The notes under the pieces are model-generated. The model saw only the letters and a program-made list of their open reading frames with translations. It had not been told where the DNA came from and made no database searches. Both the position numbers and the translations under genes were made by a program. A stretch of 64,000 nt of DNA from Melitaea cinxia (lineage: Eukaryota; Arthropoda; Insecta; Lepidoptera; Nymphalidae). Location: contig NC_059405.1 of assembly GCF_905220565.1 (NCBI RefSeq), positions 17,004,081 to 17,068,080 of the forward strand. The letters are read 5' to 3'. Positions 9,301 through 19,100 of this stretch are shown piece after piece (the first letter of the stretch is position 1; every line of letters starts with the position of its first letter).

Positions 9301-12066
9301 AAAGAAGCGACAACATCAGGTGGCCTCAGCCACTACAAAGTCTATAGCCATGACTTGATCTCACTAGCAAAGACACGAATGATGCGTGATTGGTCGGAAG
9401 TCTGGTCTCACTCAAGTATAACTAAAGGAAAGTTTTATGCTAGTGTACAGGGATCCATTCAGGTCAAACCATGGTTTTTCAAGTATAGAAAGGCTAGTAA
9501 GTGGGTAACCTCAACTGTCTGCCGCATAAGGTTAGGTCATTCTTGCTTCCCTGTCTTCCTTCACAAAATTAGAGTTAAGGACTCTTCACTTTGCGAATGT
9601 GGCCTTGAGGAAGGCACTCTTGATCACATATTTTTTAACTGTCCAAATTCCAGTTTTCCCTCTATGATGTTCTTCCCCCTCAGATACCTCGCCCAACTAA
9701 CCTGAGGTCTCTTTTATCATTAGTTCACTCTCAGTTTATTGACATTTTATGTACATATATTAATCAAAATAACATTAGATTGTAGCACTGTTTGTCTTGA
9801 TTAACCCTACTAACCAATGTTTATATATGTTTGTTTGTCTTTTTTTTTCAGATACTAACTGGGCACTTAAAATTGTGAAAAACTGGCAACAACTGATTCT
9901 GATTCACTTCTTAGTCTTTATTTTTGCTCTTACGACTTGCACTCTTACAAAGCCAAGTTTTCTGCCCTAACTTAACAATTCTCATAACATAAGCTAAGCT
10001 CCACTCAGATATTAGCAAATCCTTCAGGGAGCCAAAGTAAAAGAAGAAGTATTTTCAGTAAACAAAGTTAGAAGCAACAATCGCTAGGATAGTTTAATGA
10101 ATGAGTAAAAAATATTCACACTGTAAAACTTATTGGATTCTTTTTAACATATTGATATATTGTCATCATGTTTCAAATTAAGGTCAACAATAGTTATTAG
10201 GAATGAATTTCCTATAAAATCGTAAAATGAATAATCTAAACTAAACTAGGGAGCGCTCCAGACAATGGCAGATAGGGTAAACATTAAAAGCAGTTACAAT
10301 CATGCTCACAACACTTTCGTAGCTAAGACAACAAACAGTACAGACTCACACCTGGTGTTTACATTAATGTGGTATTTCTGATCTCGAACCAAGTGCATCC
10401 TATTTTAACAATGATACGTTGACTTTTTAGTACAGTTTTGATATAGTTTCTTACTAAATTACAATTAAAGTTATTTTTTAAAAGGGTCGTTCAAGTATTA
10501 TGTAAGCACTGAAAGGGGGTGTGTCTTTGTATTGCTTATTTTTGATGACATGGGGCCTGGGGGGGTCGAGATGGTGGTTATGTCAGCATTATTTTTAAAA
10601 ATATATATACCAGTGTTTACAGAAGCATAGTGGGGGGGGGAGACTTTCGCTGACAAGGGAAAGGAGCGAATTAAAAATTACTAAAATTCTGCTTACATAA
10701 TACTTTGAATGAGCTCAAAGATTGAATATATGAAAAAAAACTAACAAAAATTGGTATTGAGTATTATGTCAGTACTTATAATGATAAAGCGTATAATATT
10801 GTAATTTAACATGAGATTCCTTTTATTTTAATTCTATAGTAATGCAAAATAAATTTGTTTATACAACCTAGCTGTTAGAATAAAATGAAATAGTCAGATT
10901 ATATAAAAAATATTTTTATGTTAGACTATTTACTGACAAAACTTACAGATATGCCTCAAAATGTTACAATAGATGGGTGTGGTTCGGTGACAATGGTTCG
11001 CTTTAGACCAGCGCTTTATAAATTAAGAGTTAATGTAGATGTACTACAGCTGCACGAGAGGGTTTAGCACCCTCATAATCCAAGAAGTGCTCTCGATGGA
11101 GGGCCCACTCATCACGCCAAATATCGCACCAGCTATCCGCTTATAGTCCAAGGACTGATTGCAGATGAAAACATAACACAAAAAAAAAAAAAAAAATGTA
11201 GATTTAAAATACCTACAGCGTTAATATCAGCGTGTATTTGCCGAAGCTCCTCAACGTGGCTCATCTTCTCCTGCTGCAGAAGCTCCATTTCTCTCTTGTA
11301 CTGGGCGAGGCAGCGCCCCTCTTGGTCTCCACTACGAACCTCATTTAAAATACTGCGCTTCAGCCTTTCTAAGGTAATAGTCTTATTTCTGTAAAATAAA
11401 ATTATTAATATAGATATTATGAGAAGTATATGACTCATTTTACGTGAAATAAGCAAAATTAAACTGAGGTAGGGCAAAGCAGGAAAAATCTTGCTAAAAT
11501 TCTAGAGCTACCTGACTGGGAATGTACCTTGATCTTACAGATTACAGCTAAATAATACTGCTTTCAAGGAGTGTTGTGTTTCTGTGGTCATTAAGATAAC
11601 TAGAGCTCCTGGGGGTATTGGGAGTAGGGTCGGCAACACGCTTGTGATGCTTCTGATATTGAAGGCGTGTATAAACTACGGTAATTTCTTACCATCAAGT
11701 GAGCCGATTGCCAACCTAGTCGTTAAAAAAAGAATTAAAATTAAATAAAAAAATACTTAAATTTTAAACATGTTCGCGCCACCCAATTCTTGATTGTAAG
11801 ATGGTAGGTTGAGGATGTACTTTACGGAATATAATTTATGCTACAAAAGGTCCGCAACATGTGAGCAAACATTAATACACAGGAATCGTAAATCTAGCAT
11901 CTACTTTACCAAGAACAAAAAAAAAAAACAATCGGTGTCAAGTGTTTATTGATCGAGCCTACAGGTGCAAAAGCCATATTATTAAAATCATCGGGCTATG
12001 TACTTACCGGATCTCTTTCATGGCCTCTAACTTGTGATAAATTTCTCTTTCGTTCTCTGCAGTCAT
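3347..12066 (-). CDS. ZC4H2: ZC4H2 orthologue, zinc finger C4H2 domain protein (5 exons)
   Basis: Coding exons on the minus strand: 12066-12008, 11388-11217, 6183-6005, 4192-4058, 3473-3347. They total 672 nt, 223 residues, close to the roughly 224 of vertebrate ZC4H2. All junctions are GT-AG and phases fit (2, 0, 2, 2). The N-terminal part (about residues 1-135) is a charged coiled coil with the family block EKMSHVEELRQIHADIN. Residues 137-180 are Gly/Ala/Pro-rich and poorly conserved. The C-terminus has C191-x2-C194, H195/H199 and C205-x2-C208, the C4H2 finger, then a basic KAKSRSRNPKKPKKK tail. In vertebrates ZC4H2 is a nuclear partner of RNF220 in neural development. The exon 4 donor (GTCTGC) is weak. 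Intron 2 (6184-11216) holds antisense LINE debris. The gene is head to head with PHRF1. Confidence 0.93.
4549..4693. mobile_element. Small terminal-inverted-repeat element (MITE-like), family unassigned
   Basis: The left end reads GGTTGTCCATTTATCACGTG. The reverse complement of the right end reads GGTCGTCCGTTAATCACGTG, so the ends are an imperfect 20-base inverted repeat about 145 bp apart. There is no coding content. It abuts a SINE-A head on its right. Lies in ZC4H2 intron 4 (4193-6004). Confidence 0.5.
4694..4838 (-). mobile_element. SINE-A, 5' (tRNA-like) part
   Basis: On the minus strand it starts ACGTGTTGGTGCAGTGGTCA, has a B-box-like GGTTCGATCC, then CAAACATTTGTATCG, as in the other SINE-A copies. 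It is truncated after the head region by the adjacent inverted-repeat element. Confidence 0.6.
5061..5690 (+). mobile_element. SINE-B interrupted by a SINE-A
   Basis: 5061-5175 matches the head of the SINE-B at 38225 (CCGATGGCGCAGTGTG, GTGACCCTGCTTTCTG, GAGTCTAG.TG.AAT). 5575-5690 matches its tail (TCGACTGTTACC, CATCAAGTTGCTTACC, TGGGACAATCATAGGTGTGT). Between them sits a complete SINE-A (5208-5545), so the SINE-A jumped into an older SINE-B. In ZC4H2 intron 3. Confidence 0.65.
5208..5545 (+). mobile_element. SINE-A, near full-length copy
   Basis: Head with an A-box-like GCGTTGGCACAACGG and a B-box GGGTTCGATCCC. The middle has CCCCACCGTGCCTCGGAGAG and the family's GTCGGT.TCGGTTGTTATCAT. The tail has TTCTCCTACTGGGGTAAGAG, GGCCTATGCCCAGCAGTGGG and ATATTACAGGCTGAAGC. 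The tRNA-like head suggests a Pol III promoter; the conserved tail suggests LINE-partnered retrotransposition. It is the reference copy for about a dozen others in the window. Confidence 0.75.
5815..6000 (+). repeat. Short interspersed repeat C, copy 2, abutting a ZC4H2 splice donor
   Basis: Same ordered blocks as the 1200 copy, ending GCCGACCTAGTTGTATAATA plus an A-rich tail at about 5999. The ZC4H2 exon 3 donor (minus-strand GTGAGT) starts at 6004, so only a few intronic bases separate the exon from the repeat. Confidence 0.65.
6255..6565 (+). mobile_element. SINE-A copy
   Basis: Starts GGTGTAGTGGTGCGTGTG with a decayed B box. It continues TTGTACAAATATT, CTCCCCACCGTGCCACGGAG, GGTATATATCCGCCAACC and TTCTCCTACATGGAGTCC, and ends CCCACAGTGGGATGTTACAG. 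Intron 2 of ZC4H2, about 70 bases from exon 3. Confidence 0.7.
6670..6995 (+). mobile_element. Probable LINE 5' end with the start of an ORF1
   Basis: An ATG at 6882 opens a short frame beginning MDTDPPDPGGGYVTPP, ending in a TGA at about 6990. An acidic, proline-rich start of this kind is common in first proteins of insect non-LTR retrotransposons, but that is recollection, not a search. Sequence from 6996 to 7690 shows no coding match, so the link to the reverse transcriptase remnant downstream is an inference. Confidence 0.35.
7690..9785 (+). pseudogene. Degraded non-LTR retrotransposon (LINE) with reverse transcriptase and RNase H remnants
   Basis: 7755-8410 encodes reverse transcriptase blocks SPGVDGVPYSF, PDEWKTHIIIPILKPKKP, YRPIALS, GMFLDVSSAYDNV, GLPQGSVLSPLLYSLY and the catalytic LQYADDIALY. 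A deletion joins YRPIALS almost directly to the motif holding the first catalytic Asp, losing several tens of residues. A frameshift near 8390 moves the continuation (DKVKFLGVFLDSKM) to another frame, and further stops follow. 9016-9705 encodes an RNase H-like domain (TGEAVAILEAL, IFSDSRSCLQS, GIIGNEKADFFAKEA) and a Cys/His tail (CECGLEEGTLDHIFFNCP). RNase H plus this tail points to the I/R1/LOA side of LINEs. It lies antisense within ZC4H2 intron 2. Confidence 0.8.
10483..10720. mobile_element. Terminal-inverted-repeat element (MITE-like), about 235 bp
   Basis: The left end has TTCAAGTATTATGTAAGCA; the reverse complement of the right end has TTCAAAGTATTATGTAAGCA. The interior is G-rich (runs of G at 10560 and 10632) with no reading frame. 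Noncoding, in ZC4H2 intron 2. Superfamily not assignable by eye. Confidence 0.6.
11500..11735 (+). repeat. Short interspersed repeat C, copy 3
   Basis: Blocks in order: AATACTGCTTTCAAGGAGTG, GTTGTGTTTCTGTGG, CTAGAGCTCCTGGGGGTATT, GGGTCGGCAACACGCTTGTG, ATGCTTCTGATATTG, TTACCATCAAGTGAGCCG and CCAACCTAGTCGT with an A-rich end. ZC4H2 intron 1. Confidence 0.65.
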
Positions 12067-12376
12067 TTTCTGCGTACATAAAATAATAAAAATTTCTCCA
12101 ATGAGAAAATAAATTAAAATATAAAACGTTAAGCGCTCACAAAACACAAAATTATCATCGACACCACTGAACCACAGATTACACACTAACCACAGAGTAC
12201 ATTGTTATAGTAAGATACTAATTTACTTTTAGTAAAAGCGTGTCGTGTGGATTAGAATGTTAGATAGTAGAACACGAAAAAAGTATCGATACTTTGTGGT
12301 ATCGAGTCGACATTTCCATTCGATACCGATACTTTTTAACCGACTTCAAGAAAGGAGGAGGTTGCTAGATTCGTCC

Positions 12377-12425
<49 letters not shown>

Positions 12426-13165
12426 TATTCAATATATATATATATATATTGAATAATATATTAGCAAACGTTTTCAAAGAACATGTCAATACTACTACTT
12501 ATTTTGTTTTTGAGCAAAGAAAAATACATTGCAATTACTTTGTAAAAAGACATAAGTTATAAAATAAACATAACTTTTAATCATGATTTGATTTTTAACA
12601 CTTTGTGCAATTTATAATATTGTATAATACATCAAAAGATGTAGGAGTTTGAAAGTATTGATAGATGATTTTTTTTCAACGACTTTATTGATTATTAATT
12701 AAATAATTTAAGATGAGCAATTTTAAAGGACAACGTAGTTGAATTCAGCTATTGAAAATCTATTGATTAGTATTTTTTTTAATTACAAATATCATTATTT
12801 TGCAGGCTGGGGTGGTGTAGATCTTCAGGCTTCGCTTAACATGAGTATGTATTACTGTATTGTCTGTGTATAACAATTAGAATGGAATTACTGTTAGCTA
12901 TCTGTGGAAATGAAAATGGCTGATAGACTGTTGAGAGCGGCTTGCTGTCAAAATAATAAAAATACTTTTTATTAACGTATATGCCATATTTGTATGTAAT
13001 TGCATAGATTCGAAGCATCGTTTTTTTATATGTAACTGAATGAATCCTAAAAGATTCCTCTCAGATGTCGTAAGAGTTTATACGCAAAGGTCATTTACAC
13101 CTTTGCGGATTGCTTCGTGTCGTGCGTATTGAGGCACCAGTCGTCCGCGCTGTTTACTTCTTAGG
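12067..13165. promoter_or_regulatory. Head-to-head intergenic region between ZC4H2 and PHRF1
   Basis: The two start codons face away from each other 1,099 bases apart, so both promoters must lie here unless there are noncoding first exons further off. I cannot point to a TATA box or initiator with confidence. The segment contains a fragment of dispersed repeat E (12337-12375) and a TA microsatellite with a perfect palindrome (12378-12462). Part of each 5' UTR must also be present. Confidence 0.5.
12378..12462. repeat. TA microsatellite running into a perfect 44-nt palindrome
   Basis: About 20 TA dinucleotides to 12418. Then 12419-12462 is perfectly self-complementary: 22 bases starting AATATATTATTCAA are mirrored by 22 ending TTGAATAATATATT. 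It could extrude as a cruciform or simply be a replication-slippage product. Confidence 0.85.
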
Positions 13166-16100
13166 ATGAGTGAAGACGGTAGCGATGACTCTCCGCCGCG
13201 GCCGAAACGTAAAATCAAAAGAGTGGTCGTGTTGTCGTCGTCGGAGTCTGAGAGCGACGAGAGCATCAGCGTAGCGGGGACACGTAGAAAGAGATTGAGA
13301 GTGAATATTAAATCGGTTAATACAATAAATTATAGACATTGTTTTTTGTCACGTCCTATTCACACGGTTTTTAACGATTTACAGGTCATTAGTGATGAGG
13401 AAGCGAGTGACAGCAGTGGAAGCTCAGTGGTGTGCGCCGGAACTAGACGGAGGCGAACACTGCCGAAGCTCCGTGACTCAGAAGCGGAGAGCGACAGTTC
13501 CGGCTGTTCGTCAGACCGAGCGGACACTGCCAAGCCTGTGCCTTCACCATCGAAACCCGCCTCAGGCTTTGCATCTGACAGTTCTGAAGGAAATTCTGAC
13601 AAATGTTCAATTTGCCTCCTGCGTTTTAAAGACCAACAAGTAGGAACGCCAGAAAGCTGTGAGCACATATTCTGCCTGGACTGTATCACAGAGTGGTCGA
13701 AGAATGTTAACACATGTCCTGTTGATCGGATGACATTCAATTCTATAATTGTGAAAGCTTGTGTAGGTGGTCGTGTGCTACGAACAGACCTTGTTAAGGT
13801 GTTAGAGCGTAGGCCTTCTGTTGAGGCACTAGTAATTGAGGACCCAACCTTGTGTGAGGTTAGTGACTGGATTATTACAGTTATTAAAAAAATAGAAACA
13901 ATATAACAATTTTATACATAATTTTTTAGATATGCGGCAGCGCAGAAGATGAAGAGACTATGTTACTTTGCGATGGTTGTGACCTGGGCTATCACATGCA
14001 GTGCCTCACACCTCCACTCTCTGAGGTACATTACAGAAATGATGTTTCATGATCATTTTTACTTACTTTAGTAGTGTAAATAATTGCTTATATATTTACT
14101 ACTATTAATATACGAAATATTATATTGGTAGGTACCCACCGATCAATGGCTCTGTCCTAACTGTTATGTATCACTACATGGAGAAAGCAATCTATTAGAA
14201 GATATTAATCTGTCCGAAGTGGAGGATTTATTAGATGGTGTTGATGATATAGACCTACCTATTGGGCCTAGGGCTTCAATGCTGAGGCAACAAAGGAATG
14301 TTCGGAGGTCATCAAGGACTGCGAGCCGTCTTGATCAACCATCTACATCGAGCGGCACGGGTGGCCATAGTGTTAATGTAAATGAATTACGTGTAACATC
14401 CAGAACTTCCAGGAGTTCCCATAGAAATACTTTTCGTTCTACAAACAGAAGACAAGCCATAACAAAACGTAGAAAATATAAGAGGCGAAGAACAAAAACA
14501 GTAATTATTGAATATGAAGTTCAAGAAAATGGGAAATTCCCTATTACAAAAAGAGTTAAAAAGAAAGTTAGGAGAAGGGTAAATATTCATACATTGTATT
14601 AGTGTCATAATATGTGTCAGTAGCGTAGCGTAGTTGTCGGCTACCCGGAGCAGAAAAAAATTTGCCACCCTCTTATTTAGGTATTTCAATTGAATGTATA
14701 CTAACAAACAAGTATAGACATTGCCAGTCACTACAGAATATCATTAATAGAAAAGGGATTCCCCGACTTAAAAAAATAAGTAATTTAAAATTCCGTGCTC
14801 CATTCAATCGGTCCAAAGATATTGCGATAAAAATAATATAATTTTTTTCAAATATTTATTAAATATTAAAATTATTTATTTATTATTTAAATTTTGCAGC
14901 CCCCTAAAATGTTCCGCCCGGGGCGGGCCGCCCCTGCCGCCACTATGCTACGCCACTGATGTGTGTAATCATTTAATGTGAAATGTGTATGTTTAAAATG
15001 ATATAAAATTACAGGTTAAGAAACGACAACCTCGAACGGCAGCACGGCGATCGTATGTGAGAGCAAGTGTACGTGCCAAATTGGCTACTTTAAAGGGGGA
15101 TCAAAGGGTGGACTTAGCTCAGGCATCAAGTGCTTCGGGTGGTGTCCGTGATTTATCAGTTCAACGATATAGAGCTGGTATTCCTTCTCTGAGTCTTTAT
15201 GGAAACCCCCATGAATTGGATTATTTCTCTGATGACGACGACAACACTATCTCTGAAGAAGCATCTACTGCCGTGGCCACTAGATCCACATCTAATATAC
15301 TAAGTGCTTATAGACAGGTTAATAATTATATATATATATTTTTAATATTTTAATTCTTGCTTACTTTAAAATATAATTTTATTTTAAATTTTTGCTTCTA
15401 GGCCAGACGAAAGATGGTCACCTTACCGTCCCCACCTCACGCGTCATCTGCTCCAGATATCCTTTCTAACATTTTAGAGAGTCAAACTTTGCTGCATTCA
15501 AAAGATTCTGTGATTTCTATTTCTGTAGATGGAAATGTTGATTATAAACTTCAATCCCGAAAGCAAAATTCCCAAAAAAAGAGTGTTACAGAACCCAAAT
15601 CTGACGAAAAAGTAGATTTATCGAAAGCAAACGAGGCCGTTAGGAATGTACCTTCATATCCAGGACAGAATCGAGGGGGTGGGTGGGGAGGCGGATACCG
15701 TGGAAACTACCATCGTGAACAAAATTCTAATAATTTCAATAGGGGTGGTAATTACGAGAACAACTACGGTGGAAACTACAGTCGAAATAGACAAGGAAAT
15801 GCTTTCAACTATCAAAACAACAACATGCGCCGCGATGACGCCGAGTACTACGATAACTATTCGAGAAGACCACAGCAGTATTCACACACTGAGGACGCCT
15901 ACTTCGATCGGACTAGAAGACCAGGTCAGATGGAGAACAATAGGGGTAATAATTACACAAATCAGAGACCAAACGAGCAGAATCAAGGTCGATACAGTCT
16001 AGGACCGTCCTGGCAACCGACCTACGGCGGCGGCGGGCCTCCGCCACCCGCGCTCCGACAGGACGCGCCTCTGACCCAGGCTCGACATTCTTTCGGTGGC

Positions 16101-19100
16101 TTTGAGAATCCTGTAGACATGAGAATGGGTCAGATACCTCCCGCTAATACGATTTCCGACCTTTTCCCCACCGTCGAAGCACCCCGTCAAGACAAAACGC
16201 AATCCCACGCGTATCAGTCAATGCCGGAGCCCAAGCCATACCAGCCCTTACCGGAGGCGCCCGTTTTCAACTATCCAAAAATTTTAGAAGTTGAAAAATC
16301 CGAGGACGAAAAGAGTGACTCTGGTCTTGTCATCGATACAGAGAAGTACGACCCTACGGAGCCTACCAACGACGATGATAGCGGTGAAGAGGAGCTAACG
16401 CCCGAGGTGCCTGCGCACTCTGCTCCCCTCGCGCTTCCCTCGCCCCCCGCCGCGCCGCCCATGCCGCCCTCGCCACCCCCCGCCGTACAAAGCATCCTGG
16501 CCGGCCTCGATCCTGCCGCCATGAATGTCCCTCCCAACATACTAGACACCGCCGTTCGACAAGTTTTGAAGGAACATCGGAATTTGATCACGCCATCCAC
16601 TGCGGAGCCGAACAACGACAGGAGCGATGACGATTCCGACGGCGACTGTCCCAATTTCTCGATCTATTCCGCCACGAGTGTTCATATAGCTAACAACAGC
16701 GGTGGTCTGCCGGATGAGGCGCCTCGCGAGCAACCGCAGGACAGTATGGAGGATCTGGTTCAGGAAGATGACGAGACCCCTCCGTCGACCTCACCAGTTC
16801 CGCTGCCCGATACCACCTCTAGTGAGAAGAAAACTGAGACGATTAAGTCCTCCTCTAAGTCTCTATTCAGTAGTTATGAAGTGGACGACAAGAAAAAGTC
16901 TGAAGAAGAATATAAAGAAAAAGTTTCGAAGAGATGTCCAATAACGACGAACACGCGCAATCCCATTAAAATAAAACTCAATACGTCATCGTTAATTAAA
17001 AGGCAAGTTTCTCTGTATGACGATGAGGAAGCTAGCCAGGAAGCCGAAGTTAACGAAAAGACTGACGCTACTCCCGAGACGACTGGACAGAAATTAAATT
17101 TGAATTGTGCTATTAAAAGTCCTAAAAAAATTTCAGAGACTAATGAAAAGTGTGATGTCGAACCCAAAAGCAAAACTCCTAAACGTGATAGATCTCAAAG
17201 TCCAATAGACAAAAATGTAGTCGACAAAGGTAAAAGTCCAGAAAAACAAAAAAAGATTCAGGTCGAGACCAGCGAAACTAGTGTAAAAGTAAGTAAAGAA
17301 GACGTGGATAACGAAGACTTGTGTCAAAAGACAAACATTGATGATAAATGTGAAAAGTTAGAATCTAATGAGAACATAGATATACTTAAAGAAAAAGTCG
17401 ACGAGTCCACGAAAACTGAAGAAGACTCTGATGAAGAGGAACATTCCGACGGCGACGGCGAGTTGCCGACGAGAGCGGGGACACAATCGCCGAGAAATGA
17501 AGAAATTGCTAAAATTGACGATAACGTTGAAAAGATGACCGAATCTATAAGCGAAACGGAAGACGAACGGAGCTATACCCCGTGCCTAGATGAAAATAAA
17601 TCGACTAAGGACGCGTCATTCGAAACGGAAAAAGATAAAGGTCTAGAAGGCCTAGACACGGAAATGATATCCGAGGAGGAAGGAAACGAAATGTTTTCAG
17701 AGAACGAGCGAGCTCCCTCGGTAGTTTCGCGTGCCTCTCCTCGCAGGGCGCCGTACGAGAGTGAGGACGGAGAGATAGCAGATAAGAAGAAGGAAGCGAA
17801 GAAGGCGTCGCTGCGGGAAGATAGCGCTAAGAAAAAGAAGAAAAAGGACTCAAAGAAGGAGACGAAAGATAAGAGTAAGGGCAAAAAGAAGGGGGAGATT
17901 TCGTTCAAAAAACTCAGTAAATCCGGAAAGGAAAGAAATTACAGGGAGAGGGATAAAAACGAAAAGAGAGGCGAGAGGGAACGCCGAGACTCCGGCGACG
18001 GTGCCGAGAGCCGGCAGCGGAGGCGTAAAGAAAAGAGGAAAGATTTGGAGCGCTACGACGTGCGCACCGTCGTCACCGAGAAAAGAAGGAAGCAGAAGGA
18101 TCCTTTCGGGCGGGACGTGTCGCCTCGCGGACGGTCGCCCTCCCTGTCGCCGCCCCCGCGCTCCCCCTCGCCCTCCCCGCGCCGTCGCCGCACCGTCTCG
18201 CGCCCGCGCCGCTCGCCCTCCAGGCTCCGGCGCTCGCCCTCCCGCCTGCGGCGCTCGCCGTCGAGGGTCCGCCGCACGCCGTCCAAGGGTCGGCGATCGA
18301 TCTCGCGGGGGCGACGGTCCGGCTCGAGGGGCCGGCGGTCGCCGTCGCGAATCCGGAGGTCGCCGTCGCCGCCGCGCCGCTCGCCGCCCGCCCGCCGCTC
18401 GCCGCCCGCCCGCCGCTCGCCGCCCGCCCGCCGCTCGGCCGCCCGCCGCGCCAGCCCGGCGCGCGGCCGCTCCCCCTCCCGCGCCCGCCCCTCGCCGCGC
18501 GCGCGCCGCTCGGCGTCGTCGGGCCGGCGCCGCTCGGGCACGCCGCGGGCCTCCCCGCGCCGCCGCAGCCCCCCGCGCCGCAAGCGCCGCCGCTCCGCGA
18601 GCGCCAGCCCGCCGCGCCGCGCCGCCAAGAAAAAGAAGCGCGCCTCGAGGCGGGCCGCCGCCTCGCCGGCACGCAAGCGGCGCCGCAGCGCCAGCGCCGC
18701 CCCGCCGGCGCCCGCCTCCCGCCCGCCCTCGCCGCGCACGCCGCCGCCGGAGCCCGAGCCGGCGCCCGAGCGGCCCGAGCGCCGGCGTCGCGAGCCCGAG
18801 CGGCCGCGCCGGCGCGCGCGCGACGCCGCCGGGCCCTCGAAGGAGGTGTTCACGTCGGGCGACAACATCCTCGTGAGCGTCAGCTTCAAGGAGCAGGAGC
18901 GCGGCGAGGCGGGCGAGCGCCGGCGCCGGCGCGAGTCCCGGCGCGACCGCCGGCGCCGGCGCCGCGTCGCCGCGCCCGAGCTCGAGGTCGCCAAGCCGGT
19001 CGCCATCATCGACCTCGAGCGCTCGCCCTTCCGCGAGCTGACTCCGTCGCCGAAGAACGTCATCGTGCTCAGCGACAGCGACCACGGCGAGCGCGAGGCG

